Origin: Collybiopsis luxurians FD-317 M1
Lineage: Eukaryota; Basidiomycota; Agaricomycetes; Agaricales; Omphalotaceae
DNA length: 64,000 bases
Reading direction: 5' to 3'
Assembly (NCBI GenBank): GCA_000827265.1
Contig: KN834771.1
Coordinates: 265,330-329,329, forward strand
Positions 22,423-33,600 of this stretch are shown piece after piece (the first letter of the stretch is position 1; each line of letters opens with the position of its first letter). A program made the position numbers and the translations under genes. The notes beneath the pieces are model-generated. The model had not been told where the DNA came from and searched no databases. It was given only the letters and a program-made list of their open reading frames with translations.

Positions 22423-23770
22423 TTAAGCGGGGGGGCAGAAGGTGACGGTGTAGCCAGCCGATTTGGATGCGGGGCAGGTCCAAAGCGCGCTTTCGCTGGA
22501 CTCGTCGTAGGCATAGGCGTAGGCATCGGGGCATGCGTTCTCTGCGGTAAATTAAGTGGAGACACCGTCAGTATATGAATCCAGAATGTAATGCACTACG
22601 TACTGAAGTATGAATAGTCCTGCACGCCAGAGGGAGGGCAAGTCGCGGGTGTTGAGTGGCTACCCGTGCAGCAGTTGGCGGAATTCTCTGAAGTAACACA
22701 TAAGTCAATGGTGCAAAAAAAAAAAAGCAAGTTCAAAGCTCTACTAACGGGGATTTCCGTCTAGGTTTGCGTCGCAAGCTGACTTGCAACCAACGGGGAA
22801 GCCGGAGGAGTCGAACGGCCCTTTAAGGGGAGCAGGGCCTATGACACGACGGAAACGAATTAAACCAAGAGCAGAGCGACGTACATCATTGACTTACAGT
22901 TGGGGCCGAGATCAACCGCACAAGTAGGGGAAGGGCAGCCCACGTTGTTGGTAATGCTTATGGGGAGATTGTATCCATCGACGAAGGAAACTGGGCAAAG
23001 TGATTTAAGGGAATATCGGCCAGGACGAGAAGTGGTTCAGGCTTACTGTCGTAGAAATCTTGATTTCCGCCGGCCGATAGAGTAAACTCCGCAAGTGAGG
23101 CTGGAGGAACGCCCTGGAACAAGACTGTTAGGTCCAAGTTAAGGACCAACGGCGATTTCGCTTACGGTACCAGTGGTAGGATTGCAAACCAAGCCACCCT
23201 ACAATAAATACTTCAGATGTGTTTCAAGGATAGCCTGGTAGTTCACGTACATTGCATCCCCCATCAAGACATGAATTAGGGCCGGGGTTGGTGCTGAAAT
23301 CGCAATTTCTTCGAGCCTGTGAATAGAGGTCAGACTTTTTTTAAAGGTGAAGTCCGATGCTAACCCATATACGGCCAGAGGTCCAGTTGTCAGGTACTGA
23401 GAACGACACGTGGGTAAATGCGGCAGCTTCCCAGCTAAACGAAAGTGTACATTGTTGAGTAAAGTCTACTTCTTAACGGAAACCAAGTGTTTTCCTACCC
23501 AGTTGTGAAAGCAGGAGAAGCTGTCGCCTGGTTCACACCTGTGAACATTGCGGGCCTTAGGGAGGGCTCCGTCAGGTAACGTCCAGACGATTGCTGTACC
23601 AACGTACCAAATGGTGAAAGGACATCCATTATAGACCTAATACCGAAAAGCCACAGTTAGAGAAAAGATCGAGAAGCAAAATATCGGCAACCCACCGTGA
23701 AAGTACGAGCAGCATCGACTGTAGTAAACAGACCAGCAGAGACAACAGAGGCGGCGACAGCGAACTTCAT
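22423..23770 (-). CDS. Thaumatin-like protein, array copy A
   Basis: Secreted thaumatin-family protein (GH64/TLP fold), 260 codons in 11 exons: complement(join(22423..22541,22604..22687,22749..22838,22898..22990,23047..23113,23166..23198,23251..23316,23365..23434,23499..23555,23608..23636,23696..23770)). A signal peptide (MKFAVAASVVSAGLFTTVDA) precedes NGCPFTIWPAMFTG, the family start. SGRIWARRNCDF, the DFYD.SFVDGYNLP signature, CAVDLGPNC, GCKSAC and the C-terminal YTVTFCPP follow, with many conserved cysteines for the disulfide-rich fold. Mushroom members are known to bind or hydrolyse beta-1,3-glucan (for example TLG1 of Lentinula), so wall remodelling during fruiting or autolysis is the likely role. 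Copies B and C keep the same intron positions. All splice sites are intact. Confidence 0.92.
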
Positions 23771-23844
23771 TTTTCAAAAGACGTTATCCTGAAGATAAAG
23801 CTAAACTAACAACCCAAGCTGTTTTGTAGATGAGGAGCTCCACC

Positions 23845-23860
23845 GTTGGTTTTTAAACGA
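23845..23860 (-). promoter_or_regulatory. Conserved TATA-like element of the array genes
   Basis: A TTTAAAAACC sequence on the minus strand lies about 80 bp before the ATG of copy A and is conserved at the same distance in copy B (~26,803-26,812) and copy C (~29,804-29,814). The conserved spacing suggests the core promoter came with each duplicated unit. Confidence 0.5.
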
Positions 23861-24639
23861 CTCCAGCTCATGAAGAATATCACCGTCATAATCAAATTAA
23901 GCACGTTTGCATCCTTTGAAGCTCCGAGTTCTTCAATAGGTTGATGCGCTGTAGAATATCACGATGTAGAACACCACGCGCGACGCAAGAGCAGTGATCT
24001 TCAAAAGATCCGAGCACCCAAGGTGACAATGCAAAGGAGCTGAATCGATACGGCATATTTGAGGACAATGTTGACAATTTTCAAGAATAATTCTACCTTC
24101 GAGCGTCTTGAGACGAGTGATTTTGAAAATCAGAATGATATCAAGTCCTTTACAGCAAGGCCTTTGACGTGCTGGCCAGGAGGTAATACAACAGAAAGAT
24201 GTGTGGTACCGAAAATTTCCCAACGGGGAATCTGGCTTGATTTCGATTAATTCGCACCACGCGCTTGCGGCGGTGCCTAGCTCGGTATGTTGATGATGAG
24301 TAGCATGCGTCGTCTCCAGAACGTCCAGTAGTAGCTCTAAACAGATATATACAATTGATGAATAGCACGCGTCGTCGTCAGACAAGACGGAAGCCAAGCT
24401 GACCGTGAGATCCTGGGGTTGGGCTTCGAAGGCTGTCAGAAGTCATCACCCCAACTCCCTTTCAGACGATTCAGACACTCACTTACCTTCTAAGTATCAA
24501 GCGTATGGAGCTGAATATCACTGGGGTAAATACCTCGCACACTATGATAAGTCCGTCAAATTGAATAGAGGGCCATCCACTGCAGCGATGTCATAGAAAA
24601 TGACAAAAAAAAATGTCCGCGGAAAAAAAAATTATGGTC

Positions 24640-24765
24640 AGCATGTTATTGAAATCAGGCGATAAAAAGCCTAGTAGGATGTTCATGATATTGTTAAAGT
24701 CCAAGACAGAGTTGAAGTACCGGCTCATCTGAAAGATGGCAGCTGAGGACCACAAACTCAAGCTC
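24640..24765 (-). pseudogene. Decayed FKS 3'-end fragment in unit A
   Basis: The minus strand contains a CAGCTGCCATCTTTC block followed by sequence resembling the last exon and 3' flank of the FKS gene at 30,606-30,781. It is diverged (the true gene reads CAGCTGCCATCTTCC) and has no upstream FKS exons. It is best read as a remnant carried by the segmental duplication. Confidence 0.6.
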
Positions 24766-25387
24766 GATACCTCCATAAGTTCCTCTGACCAGTTTGGCGG
24801 CCGAGGAAATCTGTACGGCGTCATACATGACAATAAGACTCGAAAAGTAGAAAAAGCGAAGTTTAAGAGCAGTCAGTTTCGGTGTGAACGGGTTCTTCTC
24901 AGTCGCATAACTTGAAGGTTGGAGGGGAAGAGCCGTCTTAGATGCTGGCTGTAGGAGGGTTGACTGTACTGGTGATCAACGCGAGGCAAATCTTGCTCTT
25001 CCGTTTATCCATCCCTGTTTCATACCTCTGACCTTGAACTTTCCCGGCGTCAGGTTTTGCAAGCTAGTACCCCACCTCCGTCAGTGATTACCAGCATCAA
25101 CAACGGGGATACCTGGATATTGTTGTACATTTTTGACATTTGAAAGCATTATATCTGCATTGACAAATGATGGTGAGATTGTCCCGTACCTGAGAGCGAT
25201 AGCCCAACCCGTAAGTTGAAGAAGGGCCAAAACGCTTGCCTATGTAAATTGACCCATAAGTTTGAAGCGAGCACATATTTTTTATTCCACAAAAACTAGT
25301 CATAATAAGTACGAATCGGATCTGAGTATGCGATTCAGGAAACACCAAATCAGAAAAAATGTAATATCAAATTTCTTCGAGTTTTGT
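24766..25387. other. Array spacer A/B
   Basis: Spacer between the FKS remnant and the stop codon of copy B. It contains a diverged relative of the short open segment seen in the B/C spacer (RPPNW motif on the minus strand near 24,790) but no intact gene. Confidence 0.5.
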
Positions 25388-26724
25388 TCAAGCGGGGGGG
25401 CAGAAGGTGATGGTGTAGCCAGCCGATTCGGACGCAGGGCAAGTCCAAGTAGAGGTTGCGTCGTCGTAGGCATAGGCATAGGCATCGGGGCATGCGTCCT
25501 CTGCGGAAAATTAAGTAGAGCCATTGTTAGCATTTGAATCCTGAAAATAATGCACCACCTACTGAAGTATGAGTAGAACTCCACACCAGAGGAAGGGCAA
25601 GTCGCGGGCGTTGAGTGGCTACCCGTGCAGCAGTTGGCAGAATTCTCTGGAGTAAATCATCAGGCAAAGGTGAAGAAAAATGAATTAAGTCGAAATCTCT
25701 ACTCACGGGGATCTCCGTCTAGGTTTGCTTCACAAGCTGACTTGCAACCAACAGGGAAGCCGGTAGAGTCGAAGGGCCCTATAAGGGGAGCAGGGCCTAT
25801 AGCACGAAAGAAACGGATGTAACTAAGAGCAGAGCGACATACAACGTTTAACTTACAGTTGGGGCCGAGATCAACCGCACAGATAGGGGCAGGGCAACCC
25901 ACGTTGTTGGAAATGCCGATAGGGAGATTGTATCCATCGACGAAGGAAACTTGAGCAAAGATCATTAGTAACATCGATCATGAAGAGAGGGAGCTCAGGC
26001 TCACTGTCGTAGAAATCAAGTCCACCGGCGGCCGATAGAGTGAACTCGGCAAGTGAGGCGGGAGGAACACCCTAGGTTTTGTTAAATTCAACTTTGTGAA
26101 CAACAATTATTTTTCTTACAGTGCCAGTAGTAGGATCGCAAACCAAGCCACCCTAAAATGAGGATTTCAGATGTGTTTCTAGGATAGCCCACTAGTCCAC
26201 ATACATTGCATCCCCCATCAAGGCATGAATTAGGGCCAGGGTTGGTGCTGAAATCGCAATCTCTACGAGCCTGTAAGTAGAGGTCAGCCTTTTTTTTCAA
26301 ACATGGAGCCTGAGGCTAACCCATATACGGCCGGCGGTCCAGTCGTCAGGTACCGAGAACGTTACATGGGTAAATGCGTCAGCTTCCCAGCTAAACGAAT
26401 ATGCACATTGTTGAGTAAGATCTACTTCTTAACAGAAATCAAGCGTTTTCTTACCCAGTTGTGAAATCAGGAGAAGCTGTCGCCTGGTTCACACCTGTGA
26501 ACATAGCGGGCCTTGAGGAGGGCTCCGTCAGATAACGTCTAGACGGTTGCTGAAGCAACGTACCAAATGGTGAAAGGGCATCCATTGTAGACCTACATGA
26601 AAACCACATTTAAGGACAAAACCGATGAAGCAAAATATTTGCGACCGACCGTGAAAGTACGAGCAGCATCGACTGTAGTAAACAGGCCAGCAGAGACAAC
26701 AGAGGCAGCGACAGTGAACTTCAT
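25388..26724 (-). CDS. Thaumatin-like protein, array copy B
   Basis: Secreted thaumatin-family protein with the same 11-exon layout as copy A; each splice junction was checked and is intact. The signal peptide MKFTVAASVVSAGLFTTVDA is nearly identical. Differences include TAGRIWARRDCDF in place of TSGRIWARRNCDF, APICAVDLGPNC, and a changed loop DDATSTWTC near the C-terminus in place of the DESSESALWTC of copy A. The stop codon is TGA rather than TAA. Likely role: binding or hydrolysis of beta-1,3-glucan in the cell wall. The coding sequence has stayed open while the spacers decayed, which suggests selection. Confidence 0.92.
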
Positions 26725-27399
26725 TTTTCAAAAGACGGTTTTTTGAAGATAAAGCTAAACCAACAGCCCGAGTTGCGATGTAGGTGACGAGTGCCACCGC
26801 TGGTTTTTAAACAGCTCCAGTTCATGAAGAATATCACCGTCATAATCAAATTAAGCACGTTTGTATCCTTCAAAGCTCCGTATACTTCGATAGTTTGATG
26901 AGCTGAACAGTATTCCGCCGAAGGAAACCATGCGCAAAGCTGACCAGCCGGTAAAGCAAAAAGATCCGAGCATTCAAGGTTACAATGACGCGCTCTATCG
27001 ATTCGGCATAGTTGACAACAACATTGACAATTTTCAAGGATAATTCTATACTTGTGCTTCTCTAGTTGAGTGATATTCGAAATCGAAATGATATTAAATC
27101 CTCTTAGCAAGGACTTTAACGTACTGGCCAGCGGGTAATACAATAGAAAGGTGTGCGGTACCGAAATTTTCCCAACGGGAACTACGCGTTTGCGACAGTG
27201 CCTTGCTCTGCTGATGATGAGTAGCATGGATTGTCCTTTAGTACTAGCTCAAAATAGACTACGTGTGGTTTATAAATAGTACATATTCTCGTCAGAATAA
27301 ACACAAGTTAAGCTGACCCCGCGCGCCTTCTCAGGCGATTCAGGCACACACTTACCATCCAAGTATCAACAAAGGAAAATGTCCACGGAAAAATCATAG
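26725..27399. other. Upstream region of copy B
   Basis: Homologous to the upstream regions of copies A and C, with small indels. It should contain the copy B promoter; no separate gene is seen. Confidence 0.5.
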
Positions 27400-27541
27400 T
27401 TAGCACGAAATCAAGCGATACAGTGCGTAGTAGAATGTTCATGATATTGGACTTTTCCAAAGGGGAGTTGAGGTGCAGGCTCGTCCGGAAGATGGCAGCT
27501 GAGCGCTGAGGATCAATCACCACCTATAAACTCAAGCAACT
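27400..27541 (-). pseudogene. FKS 3'-end fragment in unit B
   Basis: A stretch of about 35 bp around 27,468-27,500 is nearly identical to the last FKS exon (30,713-30,745 region), including the GGACGAGCCTGCACCTC block on the minus strand. The adjacent 3' flank block GATACAGTGCGTAGTAGAATG is shared at 27,419 and 30,609. Homology stops at the same intronic point as in unit A. It cannot encode glucan synthase. Confidence 0.75.
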
Positions 27542-27609
27542 AAAATGGAGGTAAGGCAACCAAATTGAATTGCAAGTGGTTGGTCGACTTATACGCGGCT
27601 TATTCACTT

Positions 27610-27840
27610 ACTCTTTCTGAATCCCAAGTCCCGACTCTGACTCAAATAAATCGTTCCATTCGTCGCAGCCGATGTACACCTGTTCCTCGGCGAGTCCTTC
27701 GTTCACGCAGTCGCTGAGTGACGCATTCGAGGCTTGACAAGGTTTTGAGGTAACAAGCACTTAGATACCTGCATAAGTTCATCTGTCCAGTTTGGCGGTC
27801 GAGAAAATCTGTACGCTTTGAACATAACGGTAAGACTCGA
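27610..27840 (-). pseudogene. Coding-like fragment in the B/C spacer
   Basis: Minus-strand reading starts with ATG near 27,832 and gives MFKAYRFSRPPNWTDELMQ; after a possible 47-nt intron it continues DCVNEGLAEEQVYIGC, DEWNDLFESESGLGIQKE and reaches a GTAAGT donor near 27,613. Composition looks coding, but no family is recognised and no further exon is evident. A decayed relative is in the A/B spacer. It may be the 5' end of a gene cut off by the duplication. Confidence 0.35.
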
Positions 27841-28393
27841 AAGAAGGATGAAAAAAAACAACGAAGTTTGAGAGCAGTCGGTTTCGGAGTGGGAGAGTTC
27901 TTCTCAGTAACATGCAAGTTGGAAGGGAAGAGCCGTCTTAGATGCTGGTTGTAGGTGGGTCAACTGTACTGGTGATCAACGCGAGGCAAGAATAACCTTG
28001 CTCTTCCGGTTGTCCGTCCCCGTTTCGTATTTCTGACCTTGAACCTTCTCGGTGTCGGGTTTTGCAAGCTAGTACTACCCCGCCTCCGTTGATTACCAGC
28101 ATCAATAACGAGGATACCTGGATATTGTTGTACATTTTTGAAATTGGAAAGCATTGTATTGACATTGAGAAATGATGGTGAGATTTACTACCCGTACCTG
28201 AGCGCGATGGCCCACCCCGCAAGTTCAAGGACCATAACGCTTGCCTATGTGAATTGGCCCATAAGTTTGAAGTGAGCACATATATTTCATTCCTCAAAAC
28301 TATGTATATATATAGTCATAATAAGTACGAATCGGATCTGAGTATGCGACTCATAAAGAAAAAAATCTAATATCAAATTTCTTCGAACTTTGT

Positions 28394-29730
28394 TCAAGCG
28401 GGAGGGCAGAAGGTGACGGTGTAGCCAGCCGATCTGGACGCAGGGCAAGTCCAAGTAGAGGTTAGGTCGTCGTAGGCATAGGCGTAGGCATCGGGGCATG
28501 CGCCCTCTGCGGAAAATCAAGTGGAGCGATTGTTAGCATTTGAATCCTGAAAATAATGCACCACGTACTGAAGTATGAGTAGAACTGCACGCCAGAGGAA
28601 GGGCAAGTCGCGGGCGTTGAGTGGCTACCCGTGCAGCAGTTGGCGGAATTCTCTAGGGTAAATCGTCAGTCAATGGTGCAGAAAAACAAGACAAGCTCTA
28701 CTAACGGGGATTTCCGTCTAGGTTTGCTTCACAAGCTGACTTGCAACCAACGGGGAAGCCGGTGGAGTCGAACGGCCCTTTAAGGGGAGCAGGGCCTATG
28801 GCACGGAGGAAACGAATCAAACTGAGAGCCTGAGAGCAACGTTCAACATGAACTTACAGTTGGGGCCGAGATCAACCGCACAGATAGGGGCAGGGCAACC
28901 CACGTTGTTAGAAATGCTTATAGGGAGATTGTATCCATCGACGAAGGAAACTGAGCAAAATCATTAGGGAAAATCGGCCATGAAGAGAGGGAGTTCAGGC
29001 TCACTGTCGTAGAAATCTTGTCCGCCGGCGCCCGATAGAGTGAACTCGGCAAGTGAGGCTGGAGGAACGCCCTAGGATGAGACTGTTAGGTCCAACTTTG
29101 AGACCGACAACATTTTTTCTTACGGTGCCAGTGGTAGGATTGCAAACCAAGCCACCCTACAATAAACACTTCAGATGTGTTTCAAGGATAGCCTGGTAGT
29201 CCACATACATTGCATCCCCCATCAAGACATGAATTAGGGCCGGGGTTGGTGCTGAAATCGCAGTTTCTTCGAGCCTGTGAATAGAGATCAGACTTTTTTT
29301 GAAAGATGGAGTCCGATGCTAACCCATATACGGCCAGAAGTCCAGTTGTCAGGTACTGAGAACGACACATGGGTAAATGCGGCAGCTTCCCAGCTAAACG
29401 AAAGTGCAAATTGCTGAGAAGGCTCTACTTCTTAGCAGAACCCAAGTGTTTTCTTACCCGGTTGTAAAAGCAGGAGAAGCTGTCGCCTGATTCACACCTG
29501 TGAACATAGCGGGCCTTGAGGAGGGTTTTGTCAGGTAACGTCCAGACGATTGATGAAGCAACGTACCAAATGGTGAAAGGACATCCATTGTAAACCTATC
29601 ACCGGAAAGCCACCGTTAGAGAAAATATCAATGAAGCAAGATATTTGCACCCGACCGTGAAAGTACGAGCAGCGTCGACTGTAGTAAACAGACCAGCAGA
29701 GACAACGGAGGCAGCGACAGTGAACCTCAT
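28394..29730 (-). CDS. Thaumatin-like protein, array copy C
   Basis: Third secreted thaumatin-family protein, again with 11 exons and all junctions intact. The signal peptide is MRFTVAASVVSAGLFTTVDA. The conserved NGCPFTIW, IWARRNCDF, FYD.SFVDGYNLP, CAVDLGPNC and YTVTFCPP blocks are present; the C-terminal loop reads DDLTSTWTC, closer to copy B than to A. The stop codon is TGA. It lies nearest the FKS gene (stop of FKS 958 bp upstream of this ATG, same strand). Role as for copies A and B. Confidence 0.92.
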
Positions 29731-30687
29731 TTTTCAAAAGACGAATATTTTGAAGATGAAGGTAAACTAACAGCCCGAGCTGTGATGTAGGTGCTCCGTC
29801 GTTGGTTTTTAAACAACTCCAGTTCATGAAGGATGTCACCGTCATAATCGAACCAAGCACGTTTGCAGTCTTCAAAGCTCCGGGTCCTTCGATCGTTTGA
29901 TGAATTAAAAAATTTTACGCTGAAGGGCACTACGCGCAAAGTTGACTAGACGAAAGCGCAGTGATCGTTTAAAGATCCGAACGCCCAATTGCAAAGTTAC
30001 AATGCAAAGAAGCTCTGTTACTCGGCATAGTAGAGAACAACATTGACCATTTTCAAGGACAGTTCTATAGTTCTGCTTCTTTAAGTTGAATGATTTTCGA
30101 AATCGGAATGATACCAAGTCCTTTTAGCAAGGACTTTAACGTACTGGTCAGCGGGTAATACAGTGCGATTCCGAGGTATTCCCAACGGGTAAGCGCTTGC
30201 GGCGGTGCCTACTAGCTCTAACATTTATTGATGATGAACATAGATCAGTAGCAAGCATTGTCATCAGAACTTAATAGCTCCAAGCAGACAAACAGACATG
30301 TGCGACTGATAGTTAGTACACATCATCAAAATAGACGGAAGTTAAGCCGACCGCGAGATTTTGGGCCATCAGAAATCATACTGCAATACGAGCACCTTAC
30401 CGGCACTCTTTCAGACAACTCAGGTATTCACATATCCTCCAAATATCAAACGAATGGAGCCGAATATTACTGCGGTAAATATCTGGTCGTACACTATGAT
30501 ATGTCCGTCAAATTCAATAAACCAAAGGGCCATCCACTGCAGCGAAGTGACAGAAAATGACAAAGGAAAATGTCCACGGAAAAAAATCATAGTCAGCATG
30601 AAATCAAGCGATACAGTGCGTAGTAGAATGTCTATGATATGAAAAATGTGTAAAAGGGGGGTCGTAATGTGATGAGGTATCAGTCCT
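29731..30687. other. Spacer between copy C and FKS
   Basis: About 0.96 kb containing the copy C upstream region and the FKS 3' flank. Blocks here recur in units A and B (for example AATATCA..GAATGGAG, 30,445 and 24,497). No gene is supported. Confidence 0.5.
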
Positions 30688-33600
30688 TTAAATATTGTTG
30701 CACAGCGAGCAGTTGAGGTGCAGGCTCGTCCGGAAGATGGCAGCTGGCAATCAATCATTATGAGCACCCACAAACTCAAGCGAATACCGGGAATACTCAC
30801 GTATAGCAATTAGCGCGACAAAGACAGCGATGACAGTAACATAAATAGCACCGTATTTGATAATCTGAAAAACATACAATTAGGTTCTACGAAGATGGAA
30901 GAGGAAAAAACGACTCACGATCCAACGACGTTGTCTCTTTTGTTTGATGGAGTAGAGCGGTGCCCGAATCTGCTTCGAGGGTCGTAGCCAGACTGAAGCG
31001 GCGCATGAGTTGATTGATCTTGAAAAAAAAAAAAAGCGCAAAGGACTCACAGAGCAAGGTGGCATGTATGCGATCAAAGTATGGGACGCACACAGCGGGT
31101 GTCAACATAAAGAGTAGAAGGTGCGCGATAATCAGATCCGAACTCCATAGTGAGAGTTCGATAATCTTGACTACGAATTCACGAGCAGGCTGGGACATGA
31201 CATGGGCTCCCAAGCCTCGTCCGTACCATCGACCAGTCCACCAGGCACGGTTAGTCTCATCATGCTTGAACTCTCGGGAAAGGAAGACCGCGATTAGAAC
31301 CTTGTGAACAGCTCGTTGTATCGCAATGACAGCGATGAGACCAAGGACAGCATGTGAAACATCCCAGAGCTCGAGGAACCACTAACAAGCAGGGGACAAA
31401 ATATTAGCACATGAGCACACTTACAATGAAGGGGAACTGACCAGGAACTCGAAGAAACCAATCATACCGAGAGCGCCAAGAGCATGGGCTATAAACGCCA
31501 TCACCGAGCCAAACAGCGGGAAAAGCGGATCTAACATTGGGCCAAGGAATAGTGAAATGAAAAACAGTGTCAACAAGACAGCCGCATTCCACACAATAGG
31601 TCCCAACGATATCACGGCGATACGGACTAGGGGCGACGGTGGGAAGTTACCATCTACGGGGAAGGACTTGACGAACATGTACGCGACGACGAAGAGGACG
31701 GCCATAACAATGGGGAAGACCACTTCAGAAAAGAGGACTGCTCTCCAGGTTGCGCGAGGAACATCACCAGATAGTTTCTCTGAAGGATGTCCGAGCCTCT
31801 TTTTCTTGTAACCGGTAATCATCGTCCGGGATAGACGACAGTAGCCGATCCAAGAATTGTTGTGCGAGCGCGAGTTACCACGAGACATCCAACGGAGGAA
31901 CTCCCTGTAGTCAATCACAAAGTCGGAGAACACGAACTGATGGGGATTGAACAGGAAAGGCGCAACACAGAGGGCCAAAATGGAAATCCAGAAGTAGATG
32001 ATCCACGGCGTCCAGAGAGACAGCGTAACGTAGAGAAGCATGATCAAGGTCCTCATCCCCAAGTAGATACTGGGGCCAGCGAATCGCGAGTACAGAATAC
32101 TGAAGGATATCCGACTTGTTGCGAAACCACGTCCAGTAGCGATATATCGCGCTCCTCCGAACGTCAAGTTACTGAGAATAGAATGAGTGTAGATCTGGGT
32201 TGAGAACACTTCAAACACGGGAGACATAGAGCCGAACTGCTTCGCCAGTCGCAGGATAGCTTTCCAAGTACCACGTTCAATAAGTTCTGAAAAAAAGCTG
32301 AGAAACCAAAATCAAACGATCTAGTTGGTTAACGCACCTTGTAGGAACAGCGGCAAGAAAGAGATCATGAACACCAAGAAAATACTAATGATTCGATGCT
32401 CGATCCACTGGTAAACCGGGAACAGATTGTAACACCCAGCTTGACCACCGATAAATTGGTTGGCGTCCGTATACTGACAAATATTGACAGATTTGAAAAG
32501 AGTACCAATGAAAACCACTGCAAGCGGAAAACCATCAGTGAGTCGCCGAAAAAACAACAATCAAAAGAACGTACTAGTGACCACGAAGATCTGCACAGAT
32601 AAGATGACCAACATATTGTTAATGTGGAATCCAGGATGCCCATAGTAGAACGTCAAGAAGCGGTCGATAGGCAATTGGGTCCCCAAGTAATAGTACTCTC
32701 GACTGAGCATCTGTTCACCCATACCAGTCCCAATCTTGGTTTGGAAGTTCAGAATGGTGCCAAAACCAAGATCACGACCTTTTCCACACTGGTAGTACTC
32801 GGTATGCTTGATACGTCCACCGCGTCCGAAAGCGTTCATACCGGCGTAGATATCTTCGTTCAGATGTAGACCCTTTTGAGCTTTAGATACCCCACCACGG
32901 GTGTTCATGTAAAGAGCGTTTAGGAAATCGGGGTGACCGTAGTGAAGCTTTCCACCAATCCAAGCCATAGAACGAGCGAATAAGGTACCGAATGTTTGTT
33001 CCTTTCCAGCAGCGAGATCACCAAGGATACCAATGTTTTCCGAGAAGATGTACTCGCGAGCACCGACGATAGCGACAGGAGGAGTCTTGAAGTCCTTGTG
33101 TCCCCATTGCGCATACGGACTCTGACTCGACACGCCCAGTTCCTCGAACTCTCCCAGGATATTCCGGATTTTCAAACACTCCTCCAGATAGTTATCCTGG
33201 TTTGCATCGATAAGTTGCAGGTACTCGCCGCGGTAGAAGATAATAGCATGGTTCTGGTTATCCGATTTTCCATCTCCGAGAATGGGGTTTCCAGGCAACT
33301 CGATTCTGAATTTCGGTCGGCGCTTGTTGGTATCCGCAACGAACTCACTATGCCCATCGATGAGCGCAGAGAAGATCCGTGGATCACCACCCTCCTTCCG
33401 AGGAGGCTCTTCTTCCAAGTACGCTATGTTGAGGTCCGGATACGCGCGAAGCAAGAACTCGGCGTTCTCTTGCTCCTCCTTGTTGAACTTCGAGTACCGC
33501 TGCATGGACACGACAAACTTGAACTTTCTACGAGCCATGCGTTCGAGCTCTCGTTCAAGTTTGTCAGTGTTACCGCCGAAAACCTGGACAACTTCGGGGT

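Larger units (their letters stand above)
22265..30781. repeat. ~3-kb segmental triplication (thaumatin-like array)
   Basis: Three tandem units each carry a thaumatin-like gene, its upstream region and a fragment of the 3' end of the FKS gene. Stop codons of the three genes are at 22,423, 25,388 and 28,394, i.e. spaced 2,965 and 3,006 bp. Homology also covers spacer blocks such as the ggatacctggatattgttg block (25,110 and 28,110), the CCCATAAGTTTGAAG block (22,295, 25,253, 28,258) and the tcatgaagaatatcaccg block (23,869, 26,823, 29,825). The right border of the homology lies inside the last intron of the FKS gene, near 30,781. Confidence 0.9.
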
